From the NCBI RefSeq assembly GCF_029784135.1, contig NC_073746.1, forward strand, positions 16,010,416-16,074,415: 64,000 nt of DNA. The letters run 5' to 3'. How positions within the stretch are numbered: position 1 is the first letter of the stretch; each line of letters starts with the position of its first letter. The position numbers were made by a program, and so were the translations under genes. Shown here piece by piece: positions 11,091-23,186 of the stretch. A model generated the notes under the pieces. It worked only from the letters and a program-made list of their open reading frames with translations. It searched no databases and had not been told where the DNA came from. The stretch comes from Toxorhynchites rutilus septentrionalis. Its lineage: Eukaryota > Arthropoda > Insecta > Diptera > Culicidae.

Positions 11091-11491
11091 TCAAAGCGCG
11101 TAATTGAAATGATTGATCTTTACTTCGAAAAATTGTGACTCAAAAACCAGATGTCTGCTGATTAAAATATGATGTCTGACAACTGTTTACTGTGTTTACT
11201 ATTAAAAAAATCATTCTCAAAATAATATTAAAAACTTTTATGTCTTTATGTCGTCTATAGTAAGTTCTTCTAACATATCATCCAGGTCCAGGTCACTTGC
11301 GTATAGTTCCTGAATATCCGAATCGGAACTCGATAATACTCGACACTTTCCTTCTAACGCTTCGCACTATTCCGTTTTGAGGATGAAAAAAACACATGTG
11401 CGTCTAAGAAAAAAAAAATATTTGGGTCTATCCGAGTTGTGCAATTATTATTCTCATTCTCAGAAAAAAAAACTTGCTACTTGCAAAAGTA
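11091..11491. other. AT-rich spacer, nothing recognised
   Basis: No gene, TIR or tandem repeat could be supported in this stretch. DD37E copy B inserted at a TA at its right edge. Confidence 0.4.
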
Positions 11492-12739
11492 AAGGGTGTG
11501 TCACATCAATTTGCATCACGGAAAAAACGCCGTAGAAATTCGCCCAGTAGACCGATCCTTTTGAAAATTTTAGACAGTAAAATAAAAACTATTAAACAAC
11601 TTTTGGCATTTTCCATTTTTCATACTTCGAGCCCAAGCCCGTATGCTCGCACCTTCCTCTTTACCCCGTCCATAAGGTTCTGTACAACGTCAGGTTGTAG
11701 TTTTTTTTGAACAGAAATCCATTTTCTCTTGAAGTCCGCCTCCGATTTGACAACTTTTGGGTTCTTCCGGCGCGTTGGGCGGGTTCATTTCCTTTGGCAC
11801 GGAGGTGACCACGTTGGCTTCGTACCACTCCAACACGTCCTTTGAATAGTGGCACGAAGCGAGATCCGGCCAGAAGATGGTCGGGCCCTCGTGCTACTTC
11901 AATAGTGGTAGTAAGCGCTTCTGTAGGCACTCCTTAAGGTAAACCTGCCCGTTTACCGTGCCGGTCATCACGAAGGGGGCGCTCCGCTTTCCGCAAGAGC
12001 AGATCGCTTGCCACACCATGTACTTTTTGGCAAACTTGGATAGTTTCTGTATGAGAATCTCCTCCGGAACGCTGAATTTGTCCTCAGCGGAGAAGAACAA
12101 CAGGCCCGGCAGCTGACGAAAGTCCGCTTTGACGTAGGTTTCGTCGTCCATTACCAGGCAATGCGGCTTCGTCAGCATTTCGGTGTACAGCTTCCGGGCT
12201 CGCGTCTTCCCCACCATGTTTTGCCTTTCGTCGCGGTTAGGAGCCTTCTGAACCTTGTATGTACGCAGGCCCTCCCGCTGCTTGGTCCGCTGGACGAATG
12301 AACTTGACAAATTCAGCTTATTGGCGACATCCCGGACCGAACTTCTCGGATCACGTCTAAACTGCTTAACTACGCGCTTGTGATCTTTTTCACTGACGGA
12401 GCATCCATTTTTGCCGTTCTTCACCTTCCGGTCGATGGTTAGGTTCTCGAAGTATCGTTTTAGTACTCTGCTGACCGTGGATTGGACGATTCCCAGCATC
12501 TTACCGATGTCCCGATGTGACAACTCCGGATTCTCGAAATGAGTGCACAGGATTAATTCACGACGCTCTTTTTCGTTCGACGACATTTTTACAAATTTAC
12601 GAAAAATTGATAGTGAAGCATGGCCAACGTGATCTATACACTCTTATCTGATTTTAAAGCGAAAGCTGATGATATAATTCCTAAAAATTAAATTTCTACA
12701 GCGTTTTTTCCGTGATGCAATTTGATGTGACACACCTTT
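11492..12739 (-). mobile_element. DD37E Tc1/mariner-type element, copy B
   Basis: Same TIRs as copy A and a TA flank on each side. Both ends are present, although the right TIR has one C-to-T change (CACACCTT for CACACCCTT). It has the best preserved 5' half of the three copies. Confidence 0.92.
11630..12586 (-). pseudogene. DD37E transposase, copy B (N-terminal 230 codons open, catalytic Glu deleted)
   Basis: The frame from 12586 starts MSSNEKERRELIL and runs 230 codons. It contains the N-terminal HTH region (RDIGKMLGIVQSTVSRVLKR) and the first catalytic Asp in VMDDETY. It stops where copies A and C have Gln in LLKQHEG (CAG to TAG). Further on, a 50-bp deletion bounded by a shared TCCGG removes the segment carrying the catalytic Glu and shifts the frame. 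The copy cannot make an active enzyme, but it gives the probable start codon for the family. Confidence 0.9.
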
Positions 12740-14374
12740 TAGTCCTGAATCGAACCCGAATTCATTGCTATCATTGCCCGGTTATTTCTCTTGCGCACTG
12801 AGAGCTGAATTTGGGCCCCGCAAGAAACTCGACCGAATCGCTCTGGGCGACGAAAGTGTTAACCCTCTACAACATTGAAACCGAACTAAAATTTTACTGA
12901 AATGAAGCGAAAATTTTGTTTGGAACGAAAAAATTGGTTTTATCATAGACTGAAGCAAATTTAATAAAACTGAAATGTTTGCAAAACTTTTCCTAAGGTG
13001 GAATTCTCATTTACCCTCATTTAGTTAAATTTAACGTATCTGGTTGATACCAATTTCGGATTTTTTTATTGATTGTAATTGTTCTAGAAAAAGAAGTAGA
13101 TGATCTTTTTCGATATTTCATTAACATAAGGGTTAGAGTAGCCCTCCTTAGCCACCGTATAAGTGGAAATTGATTCTTTTCTCGTAGGTTAATAGTTTTT
13201 GTTCCGTTACCCCTATATCTCTCGAATCGGAACTCTTTAACTCACTCTCTCATTGATGTATAGCCAATATTCTTCACATAAAAATATGTTAGTGTTATTC
13301 TGAAAAAAAAAACAACTTCATTTGGTTGTTCAGCTTAATCAAAATGTTATTCGTTACGAATAAATAGCATTTGGGACATTACAATTCATTACTCTACTAA
13401 AGCCGCGAAAAATGCAATAAAAAACCCTTTATTAAGGAAAGCAATCGCACTCGCAGTTTTCTCCAGACCTGCTCTCGTCAGATCACGTATTTGCTTCAAT
13501 TAGACATGTTCTTGTAGAACAGTAATTCGCCGAATATAAAGATGTCGGCGAATGGTTTTTGTAGAAACAAAAAAAAAATAGAATAGTATCCACGATGTGT
13601 CTGAGAGATGGGCGAAATGTGTAAAATCAAATGGGGAAAAGCATTATTTTGAATAAAAATATTTTCAGGTTGGGTTCTCCTGAAAATTATGTGAAATCGG
13701 ACTAATTTCAACTTATAAACTTGGTATATGTGTCAAAAAACGTATTAATGAGTATCTTTTATAAAAATCATTGTCATGTAATTGTCATTGCTTTCGAAAC
13801 TTTCCATTATAACATACGCTGAAAACAAGAGCCCGTAGAAGTCCGTATAGATTATACTAAATTCGCAGATTTTTCCTACAGATCCGCATTTCCTTGAAGG
13901 TCAAACGATCCCGTAGATCTGCGAATAATTCCGTGACATCTCTGCTTCTGAATTTCGATTGTTTGTTGTGAATGATGTCACACACACACACACTTCGATT
14001 TTTGTTTCAGATCCTAGGCTGTGTCTCGATGAACTCTCGTATATTTCTTCCTGTCGCAAAATTTGAGGCGCTCTCTTTTATTTTGCACCATATTATGCAC
14101 CGTCGTGAATTAGGGTGATCTAAAATATCGCATTTTTGTTGAATATGACAATTTTTGAATATGCATTACTTTTGAATTGCTTTGCCGAAACCTAATTTGT
14201 TATTAGACAATCAAAAATATTAAGGTGAACTTTCTAAAATGCATTCCAGGTGTGTTCTTTAAGGCGAAACTTTGAACAAATTTGTTTAGTTTTATATGGT
14301 TGATTTTTCTGATTATTGAATCATATGCTCTATAAAAAATAATTTAAAAAATTGGAAAAATCATGGATTTATAA
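12740..14374. other. AT-rich sequence, nothing recognised
   Basis: No gene or intact repeat identified. A short (CA)n run sits near 13979-13993. The 71-codon minus frame at 13496-13711 has no recognisable features. Confidence 0.4.
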
Positions 14375-14902
14375 TACAGGAGCTTTCAGATTAAACGTTC
14401 ACGCAAAAAAATTAATAACTTCTACAAAAGTGAATCGATTTTTATTCTGAAAAAACCAAAATAAAGTCTTTTGTAGTACATTTTCGATAGCGAGTTTTAA
14501 ACGGTGAACAAAACGGCGCACAACTCTAACATTACGACTTCGATGCTGTTGAAAACCCGAGTTATTTCTTCTTTAAGTTCCTCCAAATTTTATGGCTTAT
14601 TAACATAGCAACGGTCCTTCACGTACCCCCAGAGGAAGTAATCGATGACGAGAAATGTTGAAATTCTTACCATAAGAGGACAAAGTTTCATTAAGGCTTC
14701 GGTTGCTCGAGTAATACGATTTCACTAAAAAATGCACGTTCTTGTAAATTGTGCATCTCGACACTAAAAACCATCCGATCAGACTGAACGTCCCGAAGTG
14801 GAGAATGCAGTGTTACCATCGACGAAGCTAAAAAAAAAATTTTTTTTTTGTAAGGAGCTATTACATTTTTTTGCGTGAGCGTTTAATGTGAAAGACCCTG
14901 TA
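14375..14902 (-). mobile_element. Deleted mariner/Tc1-like remnant
   Basis: The ends are imperfect inverted repeats: TACAGGAGCTTTCAGATTAA on the left against the complement of a GTTTAATGTGAAAGACCCTG-type end on the right. Only about 530 bp remain, so most of the transposase gene is deleted; a C-terminal piece is still readable on the minus strand. Confidence 0.7.
14505..14660 (-). pseudogene. C-terminal fragment of a mariner/Tc1-like transposase
   Basis: Read on the minus strand, the segment gives VIDYFLWGYVKDRCYVNKP, then a stop codon, then NLEELKEEITRVFNSIEV. The DYFLWGYVKDR...NLEELKEEI pattern is the typical end of insect mariner-like transposases just after the last catalytic acid. The upstream two thirds of the gene are missing. 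Confidence 0.75.
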
Positions 14903-15147
14903 TAAAAAATACAATAAATTAGAAATATTTATTTTTAATATCTCGAGAATGGCTGCATTGAAAAGGAGATTGATAAAGAGCTTTTTTTGTTTTAAATCAC
15001 ATCAGGATTCATAATTTGTGGCTAAAAGTGATTGTTAACATACAAAAATTCGAAGTTTCTAAAATTCATAAATGTTTGATGTTCCACAAGGTTCGTCAAC
15101 AATAGTCAAAAATTGAAAATACGTATTTTAGATATTGCAAATTAAAG
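14903..15147. repeat. Left part of an older dispersed repeat, split by the foldback
   Basis: This segment matches the reverse strand of about 23250-23480 (shared phrases AATATCTCGAGAATGGCTGC and AATCACATCAGGATTCATAA). Its end ATATTGCAAATTAAAG recurs at 23735-23750 directly before the sequence that here resumes only at about 17665. The intervening 2.5 kb is therefore a later insertion. Confidence 0.65.
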
Positions 15148-15212
15148 TTTTTTTTTGTAAATAAAAAAAAGTACTAATTTTTTTTCTCAGTGTATCTTTA
15201 TTTCACATTTTA

Positions 15213-17642
15213 ACACTTTAAGGGCCGGGAAGAAATCTGTAAGACAAACGCCTGGGACCGCACGTTTTGACTATTGTGAAGTTGCTTGCTTTGCTTGCAA
15301 GTTTTTAAGAGGCTTTAAACTTTGCAGTTCATTCGCCTCTATGTGTGAAGTCAGCGGGTAAAAGTTTTTCTTGTGTGCAGATTTCTGTTCAGCGTCTTGC
15401 TAGAATTAATGAATAATGAATTATTTCAATTGAAATAAATTGACTGTTTATAAAGATATTAGTAAATAGTTTATAAAGATAAAGTAAATTAGATAGAGAA
15501 TTGAATCATTCATCTTTCCACATATTCTTTTTTTCTCTTGATCGTGACAGAGAAAAGTTATAGACTGAAACGTAAGCATGGGTCAATATAGGAAAGTATA
15601 CAGAATTTTGAAAATCAAAAAAGGGTGTTCGAATAGAGTTATCAAAGTTATTCGATAGATGAATATTTCACCTATCCGCCAGCCACAATTTCATGATTCG
15701 GAAAAGGGTCTGAGAAAAGTTATAGGCCAGGTCAGAAAATTGAAAAAAAGTTATTTGAATGTACCGAAAACACATTTCCGAGATAGTACTCATTTGATGA
15801 AAAATATTTTTATTTATCTTTAGTCAAATTTTCATTGGTCCGAAAAGGGTATGAGAAAAGTTATTGGCCAAAGCGTTCACGAGTTGTACGGGGGAAAGGG
15901 TCTGGCTGGGTAAGGAAGTAAAAATTAAAAAGGAAGTAAAAATATCTATTGTATAGAAATTTTGACTTTTTTTCGAATCCCTATGAAATTCACCATAAGA
16001 TCTACGGTGAATAATGTACCTTTCATTTTAAACAATAGCTTCAAGATAAAAAATTGAAAAAAAAATTACTAAAAGTGCATATTACTATGATATATCGAGA
16101 AATATAATCAAAAAATAAACTCCTAAAAAATTGAAGTACTATAAAACTTGAAATATTGATTTTTTTTGAGGATTTAGAGATTTATTACTACTATAATTCG
16201 TATTTGAATGTGTTCCTACGCCTCTCATAGATATGTATGATTTCTCTCAGAAAGTATTAAGATAATTCTTCTATATGGTTCACTGTAAGAGCTATAGTGA
16301 AAAAAATAGTTTTTCTTTTTTTTTCCCATTCTCAATCGGCTCGGAAATGAAAATTTGAGAAAATACTCAAAGCATATCTACTATGATGTACGACGGCATA
16401 TTATAATAAATAAATTTATCCCCCGCGATTTAAAAAATCCTGGGTGTATAGAATTTATTAGAATTTTCAAAACTCTTTTTCGCAGATTATTTATTGAACT
16501 ATTTATTATCAAATACGGATTCGAAATTTTTCGTTCATACAATAATCACAATAATAATCTAAGTACTGTACTAAATGGTTCGATTTCTCCTTTCTTCCCG
16601 ATTTTTTTGTTCACTACATCTACATTCATCGAAATACAAATTTCTCTGTAAAATATTCCGTGTAAATCCATGTAAATTATGCTTTAAAGAGATTTATATC
16701 CCATTATCATGCGTTGACATTTCACGATTTTAAAGCATTTCAAAAATCCCTAAAAATTTCAAGCTCTGTTCCTTCATTTTTTTTTGGAGTGTGAAAAAGT
16801 TCTATTTCCATTTCCGATGAATTTATTAATTCCCCTCCTACAACTTGTATACATTTTGGCCCATACATTTTGTCAGACTCTTTTCCGGCTAACTAAAATT
16901 TTGCTGAAGATGTATAAATGTATTCTCTATCCAATGAGTATTATCTCAAAAATGTGTTTTGGGTCCTTTCAAATAACTTGCTGTGATAGGAAATTTCGTT
17001 TTAAATTAATTTATTTTCCCCATACAAGTTGGGTATGAGCTATAACTTTTCTTAGACCCTTTTCCGACCAATGGAAATTTTGCTAAAGATAGATAAAAAT
17101 ATTCTATATCGAATAAGTGCTATCTCGAGAATGTGTATTGGGTCCTTTCAAATAACTTTTTTCCAATTTTCTTTAACATCATTAATTTCATCCATACAAC
17201 TTGGCTTATAACTTTTCTCATAACCTTTTTCGATTAATATAATTGTGGCTGGAAGATAGGTAAAATATTTCTCTATCGAATAACTTCGATAACTCTATTC
17301 GAACAACTTTTTTTGATTTTAAAAATTCTGTATATTTTGCTATATTGACCCATGCTCATGTTTCAGTCTATAACTTTTCTCTGTCACGATCAAGAAAAAT
17401 AAATTATGTGGAAAGACGCATGATTCCATTCTCTTTCTATTTAATGAGGATGATTTTGAAGGTTGTTACTTGATAAACAATCAATTTATTGCAATTGAAA
17501 TAATTCATTATTCATTAAATCCAGCAAGACGTTGATCAGAAACTTGCACGCAACAAACACTTGTTTCCGTTAATTTCACACAAGTCCGTAAAGAAGGAAC
17601 GCGAAAGCGAGAAATCTCATGAGCGGTCCGCAAAGTGTTAAC
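15213..17642. mobile_element. Large foldback element, ~2.4 kb
   Basis: The left half is an imperfect reverse complement of the right half: AACACTTTAAGGGCCGG against the complement of CGGTCCGCAAAGTGTT at the tips, and further in TCTTGATCGTGACAGAGAAA, AAGTTATAGACTGAAAC and GGAAAAGGGTCTGAGAAAAG on opposite strands. The right arm contains about three degenerate 180-190 bp tandem units (TCGAGAATGTGTATTGGGTC and similar). The centre is near 16430. No transposase is seen. Frames inside (16355-16651, 16784-17038) follow the repeats and are not genes. Confidence 0.75.
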
Positions 17643-17659
17643 ATTAATATTCTAGAACT

Positions 17660-17892
17660 TTTTCTAAGACACTATTTTGGTACGACTAATAGTTTCTGAA
17701 ACATAAATTATCGAATATTTCTCTCACAGATATCGATACGCCCTTTTCAAATGTTATACTTGAGTCAAAAAAAATTCCCAATTGCTGTGGAAAACTCATA
17801 TTTCCTCCAACCCAAACGGAATACAAACATTCATTCGAATCAAAAATACATGTTTTTAAAATCTGCCTTTTTGGGCTATTTCGGTGTAGTAT
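17660..17892. repeat. Right part of the older split repeat
   Basis: Closely matches 23750-23975 (ACTCATATTTCCTCCAACCC and AACGGAATACAAACWTTCA are shared). It continues the repeat interrupted at 15147. Confidence 0.7.
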
Positions 17893-18127
17893 TAACCTTT
17901 AACGAACGAGCGCTTTTTTCTTGAACGATGACCAGTTGGTCGACGGATTTTTAAGAAATTAAGTGCTTTATTTCCAGAGCGAGAAAAGGTGCATAATTAA
18001 AAGTGCTTCATAGGATTTAATGGAAACAGTCAGTAATAATAGGTAGTATCAACAGGTATGTCCATACAAAGGACATTCAATTTTTTTAGAATATTTCCAA
18101 TGCGACATTCGTTTGCTAAGGGTTAAG
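17893..18127. mobile_element. Candidate TTAA-type MITE, ~235 bp
   Basis: Starts TTAACCTTTAACGAACGAGC and ends GACATTCGTTTGCTAAGGGTTAA. The two ends are imperfect inverted repeats bounded by TTAA, as in piggyBac-type MITEs. There is no coding sequence. Confidence 0.5.
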
Positions 18128-18717
18128 AAAAAAATTACGAAAAAAATTGATAGGTTCTTGAATTTTCCAGAGTTACGTTAGTATACCCTAGTTGAGAAGG
18201 AAATTTATTGCGATTTGAATAATAAAGTTCATATAATATTGTTGCATTTTTTCCAGGTGCTACCTTTGTAATCTTTATAGCCTATTGGATTTCATTTTTT
18301 GCTGTTAAAACATTCTTGAACCGACTGGAAGCAACCAGTGCTGTGGTTAGATAAACCGCGCGTATTCATACTGGTTTTTGACCTTCGGAGTGGCTAAATT
18401 TGAAAAAAATAGTAAGTTCGATTAATCTGTTTTTGGCCTCTACTTGGAATATTCCTATGTGGTATTTCCGGAAAAATTAGAGACACAAAAAAAACTGAAC
18501 TGATAAAAATGTTAAAACACATGTCTGTACCCAATTTTACTACCCAACAACTGTAGTAATTGGTGAGATTGAGGGTTGGAATATTTACAACATTGAGCTA
18601 CATTTGCATGTCGTAGACTCTCGTTCCCTTTTTTTAAGAAAATTGACATTAAAATCAAACATTGAATATACCGCCTGGCTGAAAAATCCTTAGCAGAAAG
18701 ACGCAATACAAGGGATA
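18128..18717. other. Spacer without recognised features
   Basis: AT-rich sequence between two transposons. A 72-codon minus frame (18512-18730) shows no domain or codon signature. Confidence 0.4.
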
Positions 18718-20177
18718 CAGTGGTAGACATTCGTTTAGCCGCACCCTATTTTTCCTCAATATTTTTTTAAAATACGTCAATTCTTTGTACAGTTTTGCTC
18801 ATAAAAGACGATTATTGTTTATTTTCATCGAATTTATTCTAAAAAAAGAATAAATTCACTTTTAGTTTTCTAATTAATTGAAATATGTGGAATCAGGGTG
18901 GACATTCGTTTAGCCGCATCCTAAAATTTCAGTAAAAGAAAATTTGTGCGGCAAATTGATTATAGCCCTGAATTCCCGAATTACTGCCTTGAGACTGGAA
19001 ATGTTGTCAAATTGTCATCCGTTTGCATAGACCATCTCGGCCAAGATTCTCCATAGGTTCTCTATGGGATTGCAATCGACTGCCAGCAGGTCATTCAAGA
19101 AGCGGAATGTCCTTCTCAGCAAACCATGTCTTCGTTTGCTTGGAAACGTGGATCTACGCATTATCCTGCTGAAAAAACGATATCCTCGGTAGCGTTATTC
19201 TCAATATGGGCAATCAAAACGTCCTCCAGTAATTGAAGATACTTTTCGGAGTTCATTCGGGTGCAAATGAAACAAATGAGAAGCTTGCTGTGATAGGAAA
19301 CGGCTCCCCACACTGTCAAACTTCCGCCCCCAAAGTTTCGCTTCGATCTCACGACATGCCGTTGACTCAAATTGTACCAATAGCAACTGTAACAGTCCGA
19401 ATCATCCAAATTGAACTTTTTTCGCTGGAAAATACAACATTTCTCCATTCTAGTTTCCATTCCATGTATTGCCGGGCGAAAATGAGATGGTTCTACTTAT
19501 GGGTAGCGGTCAGTTTCGGCTTCCTAGTGCAATATGCCTCTTCGTTACTGGAACAACCGATTCTGCCTTAATGTATGAGCAGGACATCGTTTCCTGGTTG
19601 CTTCGTGTCTTATTTGACCTTTAAGACGCAAAGTAACTTTGGTGTTCCCATTTGGTTTGTTGGTCGTTATATCCCATATTTCTGGCACTTTTTAAAGAAA
19701 TTCCGTACCACTTTCTCAGATAGACCAATTTTTGTTACGAGCGAGCGATTAGAAAACTTTTGTTCACTGAATATCTTTATTATTTTCCGCCCCTCTTCCG
19801 TCAATAGAATACTTTTCGCCATACTTAATATTAGAATACTTCTTACGTCGCACATCTAATATTTATCTTGTAAATAGAACATTCCCAAGTATTTTTTTCA
19901 AAAAACACAGATAAAGGCTTGGTGATTAAGCGGAAACTCGATTTTTATGCCCTGCGGCTAAACGCATGTCTCGGGAAAAAACGACGTTTGAATGTTTATA
20001 TCCACCGATGCCGCCTTGTGTGTGTGTGTGTGTGTGACGCGCGTCCTTTCAATAAAATTGACTTAAATATACTATCACTACAGCAAATAAGTATCCCGAT
20101 AAAAAGAACATTCCTAGTTGTTTTGTAAGTGTTTCAAGTTTTTTTTTCAAGTGCGGCTAAACGAATGTCTATCACTG
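18718..20177 (-). mobile_element. Tc1-like element with IR/DR ends
   Basis: TIRs begin CAGTGGTAGACATTCGTTTA and end with the near complement, flanked by TA. A second copy of the terminal motif (GACATTCGTTTAGCCGCA) lies inside each end: at about 18900 on the left and 19950-19971 on the right, 175-200 bp from the outer copy. This double direct-repeat layout (IR/DR) is known from Sleeping Beauty- and Minos-type Tc1 elements. It carries a ruined transposase on the minus strand. Confidence 0.85.
18990..19855 (-). pseudogene. Tc1 transposase relic
   Basis: The N-terminal part (19667-19855 frame) has the Tc1 start pattern MAKSILLTEEGRKIIKIFSE...SVVHNFLK-like HTH (here EKVVRNFFKK). A second frame (19161-19460) gives KFNLDDSDCY...GGGSLTVWGA...MNSEKYLQLLE, the DDE core around the first Asp, whose FSDEKKF motif is degraded to FQRKKF. 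A third piece near 19025-19095 reads DLLAVDCNPIENLWRILAE, the block with the catalytic Glu. Several frameshifts separate the pieces, so it is not functional. Confidence 0.85.
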
Positions 20178-20179
20178 TA

Positions 20180-21195
20180 TTGTGTCATCTCTGACCGAAA
20201 TCTCGAAACTAGGATGAACCCCCCACACCCAAAATACAAATTATGAAAAACCATCGCCCACACAAATTTTGCACGTTGCTCTCGGGGCAGGCTGCCGAGC
20301 GATAAAGGTGAAGAGCCAAAGCCTCGTCGGTCCTCCGAGAGCCCTGCGCATGACCCCGAAGTGCGAAGCAGAATTTCGTCCTGTCGTGCTGCAACAGTTG
20401 CGCCGAACTTTTGAACACACCGATCCTGCTTCTCCGAAGCAGGCAGGAGGTATGGTCGTATTCATATGTGTGTTGCAGTGGTCTTCCAGGTCCTGGTTGT
20501 TTCGGCAGTGGTCCATATAAAATGCAATTAACGCTGCAGCCGGCGGTTCTGTCCCAACGCAATAGTCGATCGGTTAACACAGCCAGCCAGTGCATGGCGG
20601 TGGGGTCGTTGGTGCGGAGAATCACAACCTGAAGTTGTTTTCAACAGTCCAGAGTCCCGTAGAAGAACGCCTTTGAATAGATAATTAACACTTTATTTCT
20701 TTCTTTCTTTCTCTGTATTTATTGGTTTTCAGTTGTCCGGAAGGGCCGAGAGAATCGGGAGAATCGTAGACTGAACCGCACACACATTGGTCCGCACAAA
20801 CGTAAATCTAACGGGTTTTTTTTCGGTTTAAGTGCATGTGGTCAGCAGCAGGAGCTGCTGGGCTGATTTATTGGATTTAATTACCGCGTTGCGTTTTGTG
20901 TTACCACGAACGAAGGGCTTCAGTCAGCAGCAACGCAACCACACGCGAAGGGAAGAAACGAGTGACGAGAAGCAATCTGTTTTGAAACGAAAAAGGAGAA
21001 AAGAAAAAGAAAAAAAAAGACGAGCGAAGTAAGAAGAAAGCTCAACAAGTGTCTTATGGTGGTGTGGAATTGAATTCTTGTGTTGCAGAAAAGTGCATGA
21101 TAAAAACAAGTGGAAAGAAGTGAAGGGTAAAAAAAGTGCGTCAAGTGCTGCATGAAAGTTATCAAGTGAAAGAAGAAAAAAAAACGCGCTGAGAG
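20180..21195 (+). promoter_or_regulatory. Upstream region and probable 5' leader of the GPCR
   Basis: Unique, GC-richer sequence ahead of exon 1. A pyrimidine tract ending TTGGTTTTCAG at 20732 could be the acceptor of a 5' UTR exon continuing into exon 1. TCAGCAGCAG near 20841 might be an initiator-like start. The segment 20980-21190 is strongly purine-rich, typical of an untranslated leader. Overlapping open frames at 20209-20640 on both strands show no recognisable protein and are probably chance. Confidence 0.4.
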
Positions 21196-22017
21196 ATGAA
21201 AGAGAAAAGAATGCACAACCTGGCTGCAGTTGTTGTAGCGCCAAAAATGTGTGACCTACTTTTGGCGGTCGCTTTTGTGGCACTTTTCAGCGCCTCGGTC
21301 GGAGCCGCTCAGAGGCAGCCTGTGTTTATCAACAAGTGCTGTCGGGTTGGTGAATATTACGACGAGTCGCAGCAGCTTTGCGTAGCCGGTGGCATCCAGA
21401 AGTGGGTTCCGAAAATATTTCTTCCAGCGAAAAACCAAATCTACACCGATGTGGGCAACGCTCCGGCCCATATGAAGTTCCAGGAGAACAGACGACCCGA
21501 GGGTTGCAAGATTACCGCCTACACGACGGATCAGGTGCTGCTGATGGGCAATGGGTCACTGTTCCTCAGCCAGAAGCACTCCCTCGTTTCGTCGCCCGAG
21601 TACTGTGTGGACGAGAAAGTTGCGCTCGTTTGTGCCCGGGACAATGGCATGGATTCGCTGCAGGCTCCCGAGAAGACCAGCAGTGTGTGGCGCTGCTGCG
21701 GGCCAAGTTTCGCCTATGACGAGAGCAATCAGACGTGTGTCAAGCTGAACCAGTCGCACGTTAACTACAGCTCGCGGATTGTTACGTCCGCCCATGTGGA
21801 TCTGAGCTTTCGGTTTCCCGACTGCGAGAAGCATGCTATTGCGGGGATCTTCCGGCCGGATGCGCTCCAGGAGGACACCGGCTCGGTGACGATTGATTCG
21901 GGCAAGATCTTTGCCTCGCATGAGTACTGTCTTGAGCAGGCACTGGATGGGAAAAGTGTGTATGTGTTTTCCTGTGTGGAGCATCTGCAGCCGGATTCGG
22001 TGCCGATCAAAAATCAG
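21196..22017 (+). CDS. Methuselah-like GPCR, exon 1 (signal peptide and ectodomain)
   Basis: Encodes the extracellular part of a probable Methuselah-family (secretin-class) GPCR at the plasma membrane; the mthl1-like branch is the best guess. From the first ATG the exon is 274 codons. The third in-frame ATG (21247, context CAAAAATG) directly precedes the hydrophobic stretch CDLLLAVAFVALFSASVGA, so translation may begin there. The ectodomain is Cys-rich and has two equally spaced motifs, CCx5YDESxQxC, at residues 48-62 and 167-181. Potential N-glycosylation sites are N119, N178, N185 and N190. The frame runs on after residue 274 into AT-rich intron, and a consensus donor CAG/GTGAGA follows codon 274 (phase 0), matching exon 2. 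The ligand is unknown. Confidence 0.82.
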
Positions 22018-22249
22018 GTGAGAACTATGAATTGTTTGGAATTTTTGATACTATTCAGCATTTCGTATGATTGTTCATTGATTTATTTGCACTATATCAC
22101 AATACACAATCTTTTTAGTATCTAATTGCGAAACTTATATTGATTGATGGTGAAATTAGCCTGAAATAGCCCGGCAGGGAATGATGAAATGAAAAGTAAT
22201 TAAATTTTACACGGTCGACTGCGACTGTGACGTATGTTTTTATTTTTTA

Positions 22250-23155
22250 CTAGCTAACCCGGCAAACTTCGTCCCGCCCATTTACTTGATTAATTCTCGA
22301 GTAATGCAGAAATTTGAGTTTTATTTGTATGGCAGCCACCCCTAAGAGAGGGGGAGGGGTATCTAACCACCATAGAAACATTCATTGCACCCTAAAGTTT
22401 CCATATGCCTAATTTGGTTTAATTTGCTTGATTAATTCTCGGGTAATGCAAAAATTTGTGTTTCATTTGTACGGCAGCCCCCTCTAAGAGAGGGGGAAGG
22501 AGTATCTTAACACCATAGAAACATTCATTGCATCCTAAAACCTCCACATGCCAAATTTGGTTTCATTTGCTTGATTAATTCTCGAGTAATGCAGAAATTT
22601 GTGTTTCATTTGTATGGCAGCCCCCCCTTTGAGTGGGGGAAGGACTGTCTAACCATCATAGAAACATTTATTGCACCCTAAAACTTTCACATGCCAACTT
22701 TGGTTTCGTTTGATTGATTAATTTCCGAGTAATGCAAAAAATTGTGTTTCATTTGTATGGCAGCCCCCTCTAAGAGAGGGGGAAGGAGTATCTTAACACC
22801 ATAGAAACATTCATTGCATCCTAAAACCTCCACATGCCAAATTTGGTTTCATTTGCTTGATTAATTCTCGAGTAATGCAGAAATTTGGGTTTCATTTGTA
22901 TGGCAGCCCCCCTTTAGAGAGGGTGGAGGAGTGTCTTACCACCATAGAAATATTTATTGCATCCTAAAACCTCCACATGCTAAATTTGGTTTGGTTTGCT
23001 TGATTAACTTTCGAGTAATGCAGAAATTTGTGTTTCATTTGTATGGCAGCCCCCCCCTTAGAGGTTTCGAACCATTTCAACCAAACCAAACCAAAACCCC
23101 TACATACCAAATTTTCGTGTCGATTGGTTCAGTAGTTTCCGAGTCCATAAGAATC

Positions 23156-23186
<31 letters not shown>

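Noticed and set aside
20209..20640. Overlapping ORFs on both strands upstream of the GPCR
   Set aside because: No domain, signal peptide or exon borders; GC-richer DNA gives chance open frames.
22250..23100. CRISPR-like array of regularly spaced repeats
   Set aside because: The whole 143-bp unit is repeated with no variable spacers, and the genome is eukaryotic.
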